A DNA stretch of 64,000 nucleotides from SAR202 cluster bacterium. GTDB taxonomy: Bacteria > Chloroflexota > Dehalococcoidia > UBA6926 > VFHL01. The stretch covers positions 1 to 64,000 of the forward strand of contig VFHL01000011.1 in the NCBI GenBank assembly GCA_009392005.1, in the 5' to 3' direction. Of the stretch, positions 43,976 to 52,503 are shown one piece after another (the first letter of the stretch is position 1; each line of letters starts with the position of its first letter). The position numbers and the translations under genes are program-made. Below the pieces are notes generated by a model. The model did not search any database and had not been told where the DNA came from. It was given only the letters and a program-made list of their open reading frames with translations.

Positions 43976-44314
43976 TCATATGTCCATGCTAACGATAATC
44001 GCAGCATTTGCAATCACGGTCGCATCAGTTCCGCTATCATTTGGAACATTTAATCCTCCTGGGACGACACTGATGTGTTTTTCCCCATAGGGAAGAACTG
44101 ATAACACTGAATCCCCGTCGACCTCGCTCGGTTCTTGCACTCCGACTGTTACCTCGACGCGCATCGCATCTGCACCAGATCCAATGACGCGTGGAAAGCT
44201 CAAGCTACAATGACGCAGTGCATCTTCCACCGCTCTTTGTGCAGCTTTTGTATAGTTTTTGCCGTGTAAATCAACTCCCGTTCCCATCTCCAGAAGACAT
44301 CGTTGATATGCCAT
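43976..44314 (-). CDS. Lin0512-family conserved hypothetical protein
   Basis: A 112-residue protein matching the Lin0512 (TIGR02058) family of unknown function, recognised by LEMGTGVDLHGKNYTKAAQR and AVEDALRHCSLSFPRVIG, with the VEVTVGVQEP and VVPGGL segments after. ATG 44314 is fixed by AAGGAGTAATGAC and the family start. It begins 22 bases after the SDR stop, suggesting a functional link. Confidence 0.88.
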   Translation of the reverse strand: MAYQRCLLEMGTGVDLHGKNYTKAAQRAVEDALRHCSLSFPRVIGSGADAMRVEVTVGVQEPSEVDGDSVLSVLPYGEKHISVVPGGLNVPNDSGTDATVIANAAIIVSMDI

Positions 44315-44336
44315 GTCATTACTCCTTCTCCTTACT

Positions 44337-45134
44337 TTAGTAGTACACGCTGCGACCTGATCCACCTGATGCTGCGATGACATCACCCGTAATTGATCCA
44401 GCTTTGGGTGATGCCAAGAATGTTGTGACATAGGCAATTTCTTGAGCATCAACGATGCGCCGAATTGCATTGTTGCGGCTCATATCTTTTTCAACTTCGG
44501 CGACTGTTTTGCCTAATTTTTCTGCTCGTGCCTTAATGTTTTCTTCGACACGTTCTGTTTTTGTTAAGGCGGGATGTATTGCATTGACAGTGATGCCAGC
44601 GGGACCAAGTTCATCAGCAAGAGTCTTGGTCATATGAACCACTGCCACATTGCGTGCTCCACCACTTAGCGCACCCGAACTTCGTGCAGCGAGGCCACCA
44701 ATGTTGATGACGCGGCCCCAACCTTGCTTTTGCATGACCGGAGCTATGGCGCGGGTTGTTCTGAGGTATCCAAGGAATTTCACATTAAAATCTTCCAATA
44801 TTTCTTCATCTACCGTTTCTGCAAGATTGACAGCGTTAGCCCCACCAACTTGTGCCGCACAGTTAACCAAGATGTCAATGGTGCCAAACTCGGTTACGAT
44901 TGCATCAACTGCTTGATCCACAGTCTCAGTTTTTCCTGCGTCTGCGACGGCGGTTATGATTTTTTGACCTGTTAGTGATCGGAGCTCGTCAGCTGCTTTG
45001 TCGAGTGGTTCTTGTGTTCGGGCAACGAGCGCAATATCAACCCCTTCCAATGCCAATTCACGGGCAATAGCTTTGCCAATCCCTTTACTGCCACCAGAGA
45101 TATAAGCGACTTTTCCGCCTAAATCTAAATCCAT
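44337..45134 (-). CDS. SDR-fold protein lacking the Ser-Tyr-Lys triad
   Basis: A 265-residue short-chain dehydrogenase/reductase fold. The cofactor loop SGGSKGIGKAIA (TGxxxGxG-like) and DILVNCAAQVGG (NNAG-like) are present. The catalytic triad is not: the NISS serine is NIGG, and the YxxxK motif reads GGARN in SGGARNVAVVHMTKTL, so Tyr is Gly and Lys is Asn. It may bind NAD(P) and substrate but cannot use the standard SDR proton relay. Its C-terminal ASGGSGRSVYY is also unlike the usual DGG end. GAGGAGG precedes ATG. Coupled to the Lin0512 gene. Confidence 0.88.
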   Translation of the reverse strand: MDLDLGGKVAYISGGSKGIGKAIARELALEGVDIALVARTQEPLDKAADELRSLTGQKIITAVADAGKTETVDQAVDAIVTEFGTIDILVNCAAQVGGANAVNLAETVDEEILEDFNVKFLGYLRTTRAIAPVMQKQGWGRVINIGGLAARSSGALSGGARNVAVVHMTKTLADELGPAGITVNAIHPALTKTERVEENIKARAEKLGKTVAEVEKDMSRNNAIRRIVDAQEIAYVTTFLASPKAGSITGDVIAASGGSGRSVYY

Positions 45135-45300
45135 TTATTGTGCCTCCTCGTTGTTAAAATAACATTTGCAAAAAAGTGATTCGTTCCTCATGAAATCACG
45201 AAGAATGTTTTGGAATGGCCCCACTTTTTAAAAGATAAGTCTATGATAAACCAGGGTGTATGTATCAGCTATGATTTTTGTTTGACGAAAGGCATGATGA

Positions 45301-46128
45301 ATGGTTTTTTCAGATAAGGCACTTGAAGGAAAGGTGGTTATTGTGACTGGCGGCGGCACAGGCATCGGGCGTGGTATCGTCCACGGAATGGCGAAATTGG
45401 GCGCGCGATTGGTGATTGCGAGTCGTTCTCTTGAGCATTTGGAGCCTACTGCCGAGGAAGTGCGGGACATGGGTGGTGAATGTTTGGTTGTGGAAGCTGA
45501 TGTTCGCGCGCCCGATCAATGTGCAGAATTGGTGCAAGATACTGTTAATCGGTATGGACGAGTTGATACTCTCGTAAATAATGCTGCAGGTAACTTTCGC
45601 GTGGCAGCTGAGGACTTGACGCCAAATGGATGGAGAACAGTTGTTGATATTGATTTGAATGGAACATTCAATTGCTCGCAAGCGGTTTTCCCGGTCATGA
45701 AGGAACAACAAAGCGGTTCAATCATTAATATACTGGCATTCACTGACTTAGGTGGCCCAGGCAATGTTCATGCTGCATCAGCAAAGAGTGGAATTTGGGG
45801 GATGACTCTAACTTTGGCGACCGAATGGGGGAAATATAACATTAGGGTTAACGCCATCACACCTGGTTCTATCCCTACTCTTGGTACGGTTCGTAATTTG
45901 CGATTGGGATTGCGGTCTGAGGAACCAGACGACATCGGTGGAGAAGATGCCATAAAAACATTACAAGGCTCCCCGAATACATCCATACCTCTTGGGCGGC
46001 TCGGAACTCCTTCAGATATTGGTCAAGCAGCAATTTTTCTTGCTTCTGACGCTGCGAGCTGGATTACCGGAGCACATTTACATGTTGATGGAGGGAAAAG
46101 GCTGGGAGGTCCTTCCTCCGGTAATTAA
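45301..46128 (+). CDS. SDR, 2,4-dienoyl-CoA reductase-like
   Basis: A 275-residue SDR close to peroxisomal-type 2,4-dienoyl-CoA reductases. Cofactor motif TGGGTGIGRGI, VNNAAGNFRVAAEDL and VDIDLNGTFN match that group. The active-site region HAASAKSGIWGMT keeps Lys but has Ala at the Tyr position, as known in DECR enzymes, so this is a family trait rather than decay. It would remove double bonds in unsaturated fatty acyl-CoAs with NADPH. Divergent from the triad-less SDR. AAAGG precedes ATG at about eight bases. Confidence 0.85.
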   Translation: MVFSDKALEGKVVIVTGGGTGIGRGIVHGMAKLGARLVIASRSLEHLEPTAEEVRDMGGECLVVEADVRAPDQCAELVQDTVNRYGRVDTLVNNAAGNFRVAAEDLTPNGWRTVVDIDLNGTFNCSQAVFPVMKEQQSGSIINILAFTDLGGPGNVHAASAKSGIWGMTLTLATEWGKYNIRVNAITPGSIPTLGTVRNLRLGLRSEEPDDIGGEDAIKTLQGSPNTSIPLGRLGTPSDIGQAAIFLASDAASWITGAHLHVDGGKRLGGPSSGN

Positions 46129-46147
46129 TTAAGGGCACGCATGTATT

Positions 46148-47584
46148 TTAGATGGATGCGTTTTTGCCTAATAACGGTAGCCGCGTCAAGAATCCTTCGG
46201 TGCTATTTTCGGGGAAAATTTTATCGGGGTTTAAGATTTCCTTAGGGTCAAAAACATTTTTTATATCCTGCATTATATTCACGGTTTGTTCGCCAAGGTC
46301 GTTGACAAGGAATTCTTTCTTCAGGGTCCCAATTCCATGTTCACCACTTAAAGTGCCACCCATTTCTAGCGCAACCTGGAAAACCTCGCTGGCCGCGACT
46401 TCAAGCCGCTTCAATTCACCGGGGATCTTTTTGTCAAAAAGAAAATTTGGATGCAGATTCCCGTCACCCGCGTGCCCGAAAACTGCGATTTTAAATTGGT
46501 GTTTTTCACCGATTTCGTGAATTCTACGGATCATTTCTGGGATCTGGCTTCGCGGAACAGCTATGTCCTCGCCCAATTTGTTTGGTGCTGCGCGCCCAAG
46601 TGCTCCTGACGCCACACGTCGTGTTTCCCAAATGGCCTGTCGTTCTTGCTCATTTGCTGCCTCGTTGCATTCTATGGCTCCAATTTCTCGGCAGATTGCA
46701 GTCATTGATTTTATGTCGTTTTGAATAGCATTTTCATCGTTCCCATCTTGTTCAATAATCAGTATCGCATTTGTTTCTTGTGGGAAGGTTAAGTCTCGAT
46801 ATTGTGTGACAATATCGAGAGTCGCTCGGTCAAGTAGTTCGAGCGCAACAGGTAGTATCCCGGCCCCGATAATTTCTGTGACTGCTTCACTCGCATGGTC
46901 AAGGCTTTTGAACATCGCAATCGCTGTTTTGCGCATACTAGGATAGGGGATTAACCTCAGCGTGACTTCAGTTATAACTCCCAATGTTCCCTCTGAACCA
47001 ACAAAGAGTTGCATGAGTTGATATCCCGTAACATTTTTAACAAGTTTTCCGCCAAGTTTCAGGATAGATCCATTAGCTAATACGACGGTCATTCCAAGGA
47101 CGAAATCCTTGGTCACGCCATATTTCAAGCATCGAGGTCCTCCAGAATTGCACGCGACGTTTCCGCCAATCGTACATTGCTGTAATGATGCAGGATCAGG
47201 TGGATAGAACAAGCCTTGTTCTTCTACTGCATGATGTAAATCACTGGTGATTACCCCTGGTTGGGCCACTGCAACCGAATTCCTTTTGTCAATTTCATGG
47301 ATGGCATTCATTTGTGCCAGGTCCAAGACTAGTCCTTCAATGGTGGGAATTGCGCCGCCGGATAGGCTTGTCCCAGCTCCTCGTGTCGTGATTGTAGTTT
47401 CTGTTTTGTTCGCTAATGCCAAAATACGAGAAACCTCTTCGGTCGTTTTTGGTAGGAGCACTGCTTCTGGCATGCGTTGTTGAAACGTACCATCGAACGA
47501 ATATGCTACTCGTTGTGCCGGCCCTCGCCTTATGTTTTGTGGTCCAACAATATTTTCAAAATCATTCAGAATTTTTGCATCCAT
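46148..47584 (-). CDS. GlcD-like FAD-linked oxidase subunit
   Basis: A 478-residue flavoprotein of the glycolate/D-lactate oxidase family. The FAD-binding PCMH fold is marked by RGAGTSLSGGAIP, GGNVACNSGGPRCLKYG and VTGYQLMQLFVGSEGTLGV. The C-terminal domain has FGHAGDGNLHPNFLF and GEHGIGTLKKEFL. It oxidises a 2-hydroxy acid, passing electrons to the partner iron-sulphur subunit encoded just upstream (37-base gap). Glycolate, lactate or other 2-hydroxy acids are possible. AAGGGATT precedes ATG. Confidence 0.92.
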   Translation of the reverse strand: MDAKILNDFENIVGPQNIRRGPAQRVAYSFDGTFQQRMPEAVLLPKTTEEVSRILALANKTETTITTRGAGTSLSGGAIPTIEGLVLDLAQMNAIHEIDKRNSVAVAQPGVITSDLHHAVEEQGLFYPPDPASLQQCTIGGNVACNSGGPRCLKYGVTKDFVLGMTVVLANGSILKLGGKLVKNVTGYQLMQLFVGSEGTLGVITEVTLRLIPYPSMRKTAIAMFKSLDHASEAVTEIIGAGILPVALELLDRATLDIVTQYRDLTFPQETNAILIIEQDGNDENAIQNDIKSMTAICREIGAIECNEAANEQERQAIWETRRVASGALGRAAPNKLGEDIAVPRSQIPEMIRRIHEIGEKHQFKIAVFGHAGDGNLHPNFLFDKKIPGELKRLEVAASEVFQVALEMGGTLSGEHGIGTLKKEFLVNDLGEQTVNIMQDIKNVFDPKEILNPDKIFPENSTEGFLTRLPLLGKNASI

Positions 47585-47621
47585 AGGGAATCCCTTGTTT
47601 TGATTCTAAAGAACGGCATCT

Positions 47622-48944
47622 TCACGCACTGGCAGTATCTGAATTGTTGTTCGAGTCGTACATATATGCTTTGTCGAGCAGTTCCAATATATGGATGACT
47701 TGGACTTGCTCATCCGCGAGGTGTGACTCTAATTGGAGCTGGCAACCTGGATTTGTCGTTACAACAATCGTCGCGCCTGTTTCTTTCACTGACGTTGCTT
47801 TCCGTCTTCCTAAATTTCTGGCCATTTCAGGTTCTAGAATATTGTATATTCCGGCGCTTCCACAACACATAGTTGGATCTGTCATCTCTTCTAGTTGTAT
47901 GCCTGGGATAGCATTCAAAATTTGGCGAGGCTGTTCCCGGATCTTCTGCAGATTTGCAAGATGACAGGCGTCTTGGTATGCAATTTTTCCAGGCAGTTTT
48001 TTTAGTGGTAAATCCTTAACAAGGGGAGCAAAGAATTCTGTGGCATCCACGACGCGTTTCGAGAAGTGTTCTGCTTGCTCGAAGTACACTGGGTCGTCAC
48101 GCAAGATTACGGGATAATTCTTCAGATGTGCGGTACAGCCTGATGCATCAACAAGAATTGGGCCTTCAGTTTGATTAAACGCATCAATCTGCGAGCGCGC
48201 CATTTCTTGAGCATCCTTGGTGAAGCCGTTGTGGGCATGGACAGCTCCGCAGCACCCCTGGGGCGGCGCGGTGACGGAATATCCCATGGCATTGAGTAGG
48301 CGAATTTCTGCTCGGTGTACATTTGGGAAGGCGACACCCATCACACAGCCTGTGGCTATTGTTATTTGCCCTTTGGAGGAAGGCACCTCCCACTTTTGCC
48401 CATCACCCAAAAGGAAGGAGTCATTGATTGAGGGTAGAAGTTTTTCGAGTTGCTGTGCACCAAAAAGTTTAGAGATTTGCGATTTCTTGAAGAATTCGAT
48501 GAGTCCAAGTTTTTGGAATGTATGAAGACTTTTTGCAATTGTGCGGAGGAGTTTTAACTTGATAAGAGGAAGCAATAGCAGTCGGTTAATCCGATGGGTG
48601 CTTTTATTCTGTGCTCTGAAGTCTGTTCGTAACGCTAGCCCAAGAGTTTCCATGTTGAAACCAGCTGGGCAAATTTCTGTACAAGCATCGCACATTAAAC
48701 AGCTTTCTTCGTGAACGATTAAATCATGACTGAATTCGATATGTCCCTCTGTGAGCGCTTTTGCCATGGCAATTCGTCCGCGCGGTGATTCTTCTTCGAG
48801 GTGTGTTTCTTGGTATGTCGGGCACACGGAGTGACACAGTCCACATCGTATGCAGCTGTCCATATTTGCCAGTTCTCTTGTTAAATTGGGCAAAAGGTCC
48901 GTTTTGGGGCCGGAACGTGTGTTTGTGTTGTCAGTCGATTTCAT
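47622..48944 (-). CDS. GlcF-like iron-sulphur subunit
   Basis: A 440-residue protein with two 4Fe-4S motifs near the N-terminus, CIRCGLCHSVCP and CLMCDACTEICP, followed by two CCG domains (GCCGAVHAHNG and MCCGSAGIYN), the layout of GlcF. It carries electrons from the GlcD-like flavoprotein to a quinone or other acceptor. ATG 48944 is chosen because earlier in-frame starts lie inside the upstream gene. It overlaps that ABM gene by 14 bases. Confidence 0.92.
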   Translation of the reverse strand: MKSTDNTNTRSGPKTDLLPNLTRELANMDSCIRCGLCHSVCPTYQETHLEEESPRGRIAMAKALTEGHIEFSHDLIVHEESCLMCDACTEICPAGFNMETLGLALRTDFRAQNKSTHRINRLLLLPLIKLKLLRTIAKSLHTFQKLGLIEFFKKSQISKLFGAQQLEKLLPSINDSFLLGDGQKWEVPSSKGQITIATGCVMGVAFPNVHRAEIRLLNAMGYSVTAPPQGCCGAVHAHNGFTKDAQEMARSQIDAFNQTEGPILVDASGCTAHLKNYPVILRDDPVYFEQAEHFSKRVVDATEFFAPLVKDLPLKKLPGKIAYQDACHLANLQKIREQPRQILNAIPGIQLEEMTDPTMCCGSAGIYNILEPEMARNLGRRKATSVKETGATIVVTTNPGCQLQLESHLADEQVQVIHILELLDKAYMYDSNNNSDTASA

Positions 48945-49212
48945 ATCGTTCCGCTTGTGTTGGCCCAGCGAGATAATCAGCGAGGGAAAAATCGCGTGCA
49001 CGATTGGCGGCGCTATGCGCATCTAGTGATTCTTGATCCGTCCAGCTTTCTGCAAGGATAAACGTATCGGTATCTTCCGTTCCCTGAAATAGGTGGTATT
49101 GGTTGCATCCTTTTTCATTACGTACTTCTTCCATCACGGGCGAAAACGCGGCGACAAGATTCGATCCTTCTCCTGGATTTGCTTTGAAATTGATGATTAG
49201 ACGGATTGCCAT
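48931..49212 (-). CDS. ABM-domain (YgiN-like) monooxygenase-type protein
   Basis: A 93-residue dimeric alpha-beta barrel domain: MAIRLIINFKANPGEGSNLV, then CNQYHLFQGTEDTDTFILAE and SWTDQESLDAH are typical of the antibiotic-biosynthesis-monooxygenase family, which includes quinol monooxygenase YgiN. GGAGGAGTAAC fixes the start. It leads the GlcF-GlcD operon, hinting at quinol or 2-hydroxy acid chemistry, which is inference. Confidence 0.85.
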   Translation of the reverse strand: MAIRLIINFKANPGEGSNLVAAFSPVMEEVRNEKGCNQYHLFQGTEDTDTFILAESWTDQESLDAHSAANRARDFSLADYLAGPTQAERYEID

Positions 49213-49466
49213 GTTACTCCTCCATGTGCCTGCTGTTACTTTCTTGGGTTACAGTATTCTACTCATGCGAATGCGTATAGACAAACGTGATCAATTAATA
49301 ATCCTGTGACCGAGTGGCCGTTTTTACAGGGTATTTATTTCTTCTTAGATCCAAGAGATTTGCAGATCATTTGTCACATTGGTTCGTATTCCCGTCACTT
49401 GCAGTAGTGGGTTGGTTTCAAGCACAATGGAGAACCAATGTATATTAAGGATGATGAATTTAACTT

Positions 49467-50444
49467 ATGGTAGATGATGTAATTGACAAGATGTTGAGCG
49501 GCCAAGTCCCTGCTCTTTCCCGTCTGATTAGTAAGATCGAGAGAGGAGATGGAGATGTTGGTCATATCATGGAGAAGATCCGGCCCCATACAGGTCAAGC
49601 TCATACAATTGGCATAACAGGCCCACCCGGGAGTGGGAAAAGTACTCTCACAGACAAATTGACAAGCCATCTTCGCGAGCAAGGGAAGACGGTTGGTATC
49701 CTTGCGGTTGATCCATCAAGTCCATTTTCGGGCGGCGCTTTACTTGGTGACCGTTTACGGATGCGCCAACATTATCTGGATCCGGCAGTTTTTATTCGCA
49801 GTATGGCGACGCGAGGGGCCCTTGGAGGTCTATCGGCGGTATCCAAACGCGTTTTGAAATTATTGGACGCGGCACAAAAAGACGTCGTTATTTTGGAAAC
49901 AGTTGGCGTTGGGCAGACTGAGTTCGGGGTGATGGATGCTGCAGATTCAGTTGTTGTTGTCCTCGTGCCGGAGGCGGGAGACGCCATTCAGACATTGAAA
50001 GCAGGATTACTTGAAGTTGCTGATGTCTTTGTTGTGAACAAGTCTGATCGTACTGGTGCGAAACGGATGGCTACTGATCTTGAAATGTCTGTAATGATGG
50101 GCCCACAAGATGATCAGTGGACTGTCCCCGTGATGCAGACCCAGGCTCATCGTAATATTGGGGTTGCGGAGTTGTGGGATAAACTCGTTGATCATCGCAA
50201 GGTTTTGGAAGACTCGGGCCGTTTAGAAGATTCCCGTCGGAATCACCGGCGTGAAGAGTTCTTCGAAGTGATTCAAGAGACGGTTAATCAGCAATTTCGT
50301 ACCCTTGTGTCCCAAGATGCCGATTTAGGGGGACTTATTGCGCGAGTCGAAAATGGTGAGTTAGATTCGTATCATGCTGCGCAAGAAGTATTGTCAGATA
50401 GTGTGCTTTTGCAGGGTTGGTTTACATCATTACAAGGCGAATAA
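49467..50444 (+). CDS. meaB: MeaB/ArgK-family GTPase, mutase chaperone
   Basis: A 325-residue G3E-type GTPase. P-loop GITGPPGSGKSTLTDKL, VDPSSPFSGGALLGDRLRM, the family hallmark FIRSMATRG, switch DVVILETVGVGQTE and the NKSD base motif are intact. MeaB guards and loads adenosylcobalamin on methylmalonyl-CoA mutase or related B12 mutases. The mutase is not in this window. With cobT and the BtuFCD-like importer it supports use of cobamides. The start has only a distant AAGGATG, so it is less certain. Confidence 0.94.
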   Translation: MVDDVIDKMLSGQVPALSRLISKIERGDGDVGHIMEKIRPHTGQAHTIGITGPPGSGKSTLTDKLTSHLREQGKTVGILAVDPSSPFSGGALLGDRLRMRQHYLDPAVFIRSMATRGALGGLSAVSKRVLKLLDAAQKDVVILETVGVGQTEFGVMDAADSVVVVLVPEAGDAIQTLKAGLLEVADVFVVNKSDRTGAKRMATDLEMSVMMGPQDDQWTVPVMQTQAHRNIGVAELWDKLVDHRKVLEDSGRLEDSRRNHRREEFFEVIQETVNQQFRTLVSQDADLGGLIARVENGELDSYHAAQEVLSDSVLLQGWFTSLQGE

Positions 50445-50457
50445 ATATAGTCGTATT

Positions 50458-51723
50458 TTATTGATTCTGCAGAATGTTCTTGAATTGCGTGTCTTTCCGG
50501 AATGGCCCAAACACTGCGATATGGTAGTTTTCAGGTTTGAAAAGTGTGCGTGCGATGTTGTTCACCTCCGTTAGGGAGACTGCATCATATTCAGCAAATA
50601 TTTCTTCTGGTGTGAGCGCCGTTTTTTGAAGTAATTCTTGCCCCCCATACCATGCGGCAACGTTACGGCTATCCTCCATACGTAATAGCATTCGCCCCTT
50701 GATGAGCTCTTTGATTCGGTTTGTTTCGTGTTCTGTAATGTCTTCTGTCGCTCGCTGTAGCTCTTGTAATAACGATGTTAGCGTTTGCTTGGATTTTCGA
50801 GGGTCTGAAGCTGCGTAAAAAATGACAGATCCGCAATCCTGATAATAGGTCCCGGATGCACTAAGGTCATACACTAATCCCTGATTTTCCCGCAGTTCCG
50901 CAAAGAGGCGACTACTCATACCATCTCCGAGAATACTGACCAACAGGTTTGATGCGAATCGGCGCGGATCATTGTTGGCAAACCCTTGCATACCTAGGCA
51001 AATATGGGCCTGTTCCGTTTTTCGATACTCCACGCGGATGGATGCATCGATTTCATGGGGTTCAAAAGCGGTAAGGGGTGCGGTTTGGGATGGTTCCCAT
51101 GCTCCTAATGCCTTTTGTACCATCCTGACGATGTCCTGATGGTCAACGTTACCTGCAACGCTGATTACTGTATTTGTTGGGCTGTACTGTTTGGAGAGGT
51201 AACGCGTTAGCATTTCACGATCGATTGCCTGGACACTTTCAGTGGTTCCCGCAACATCACGCCCAAGAGGGTGGTTTGGGTATAGTAACTCCCCCACCAA
51301 TTGGAACACCCGCTGACTCGGTGTGTCATAAACCATATTGATTTCTTCGAGGATGACCATTCGTTCTTTTTCCATCTCATCATGGTTAAGGGTTGAGTTT
51401 TGCAGCATATCCAGCAAGACATCGATCGCAAGATCACAATGAGACTGCGGTACTTTTGCCCATAAAACCATATCCTCATGGTCGGTGCTCGCATTCATGA
51501 TACCGCCAATGCTCTCAATGGCATCCGAGATCTCACGTGCTTCGGGGCGTTTTCGGGTCCCTTTGAAAAACATGTGTTCGAGATAATGGGACATTCCTGC
51601 TTCACGTGGTGCTTCGTATCGTGATCCCGCTTCTACCAAAATATTTATGGTGACAGCATTTGTGTGAGGCATATGCGTTGATAAAATACGCAGCCCGTTC
51701 GGCAAAACAGTTTTTTCGGCCAT
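50458..51723 (-). CDS. M16-family zinc peptidase
   Basis: A 421-residue single-chain M16 (processing peptidase/PqqL-like) protein. The inverted zinc motif HxxEH is in GMSHYLEHMFFKGT (about residues 45-58), and the distal Glu is in EMEKERMVILEEINMV. The C-terminal half is the second, inactive M16 lobe. Length is that of mitochondrial processing peptidase beta-type proteins common in bacteria. No signal peptide. AAGGAATAATGC precedes ATG. Substrates unknown. Confidence 0.92.
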   Translation of the reverse strand: MAEKTVLPNGLRILSTHMPHTNAVTINILVEAGSRYEAPREAGMSHYLEHMFFKGTRKRPEAREISDAIESIGGIMNASTDHEDMVLWAKVPQSHCDLAIDVLLDMLQNSTLNHDEMEKERMVILEEINMVYDTPSQRVFQLVGELLYPNHPLGRDVAGTTESVQAIDREMLTRYLSKQYSPTNTVISVAGNVDHQDIVRMVQKALGAWEPSQTAPLTAFEPHEIDASIRVEYRKTEQAHICLGMQGFANNDPRRFASNLLVSILGDGMSSRLFAELRENQGLVYDLSASGTYYQDCGSVIFYAASDPRKSKQTLTSLLQELQRATEDITEHETNRIKELIKGRMLLRMEDSRNVAAWYGGQELLQKTALTPEEIFAEYDAVSLTEVNNIARTLFKPENYHIAVFGPFRKDTQFKNILQNQ

Positions 51724-51758
51724 GCATTATTCCTTGGTGGCTAGTTCAATCCAAACTT

Positions 51759-52397
51759 TTAAGAGGGCATCCAAAGGACGTCTCCATGTAGATCGGAAGG
51801 ATGAGGTTGGGACGCGAAGTAGGCATGTTCACACTGAGCATCAGCGATCGTCGTACTTGCACCATGGCCTGGATATACGGTCGTTTGTGGCATGAGTAGG
51901 AAAAGTTTTTTCGTGATACTCTGCAGCTCTTGTGCCAGATCATCAGGGCTCGCAGAACGACCGGGTCCCCCGGGGAATAGCGTGTCACCGGTAAACAGAT
52001 GCGACCCTGTAATAAAACAAGAACTTCCAGGTGTGTGTCCTGGTGTATGAAGGATTCTGAGAGGAACGGTACCGATTTGCAGTGTGTCGTTCTCGTTCAG
52101 CATTAAGTTGCCGTAGGGCGCGATTTTTTCTGCCTCCGTTGGATGAACGCCAACCTTTGCACCGGTTGCTTCGACAAGTTCTCGCAATGCCCCGGTATGG
52201 TCACCGTGGGTATGGGTTATTAGTATGTACTTGACCTGTGTTCCGACAGTGGCTTCAATGATGCGGTCAGGTTCGGCCGGTGCATCGATAATTGCGCTCT
52301 GTTTTGTCACGGGATCTATAACAATGTAGCAATTATTCCCGTATTCGCCAACCTCGAGTCGTTTCAACCAGATATCGCCTCTATGTTCATAAGACAT
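51759..52397 (-). CDS. Metallo-beta-lactamase-fold hydrolase (glyoxalase II-like)
   Basis: A 212-residue MBL-fold enzyme. The metal motif THTHGDHTG, then LHTPGHTPGSSCF, LFTGDTLFPGG and the late His in YPGHGASTTI form the binuclear site of glyoxalase II-type hydrolases. It probably hydrolyses a thioester. It starts 35 bases upstream of the M16 gene on the same strand. AAAGGAATG precedes ATG. Confidence 0.9.
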   Translation of the reverse strand: MSYEHRGDIWLKRLEVGEYGNNCYIVIDPVTKQSAIIDAPAEPDRIIEATVGTQVKYILITHTHGDHTGALRELVEATGAKVGVHPTEAEKIAPYGNLMLNENDTLQIGTVPLRILHTPGHTPGSSCFITGSHLFTGDTLFPGGPGRSASPDDLAQELQSITKKLFLLMPQTTVYPGHGASTTIADAQCEHAYFASQPHPSDLHGDVLWMPS

Positions 52398-52503
52398 GGA
52401 TCATTCCTTTGTGCTGCGGTTCAATGAATTCAAATCGTATCCTGTGACAAGATTACAAGTGCCCGATTTGCATGTCAAAATCGCGACGTTCAGTGTTCTC
52501 GTA

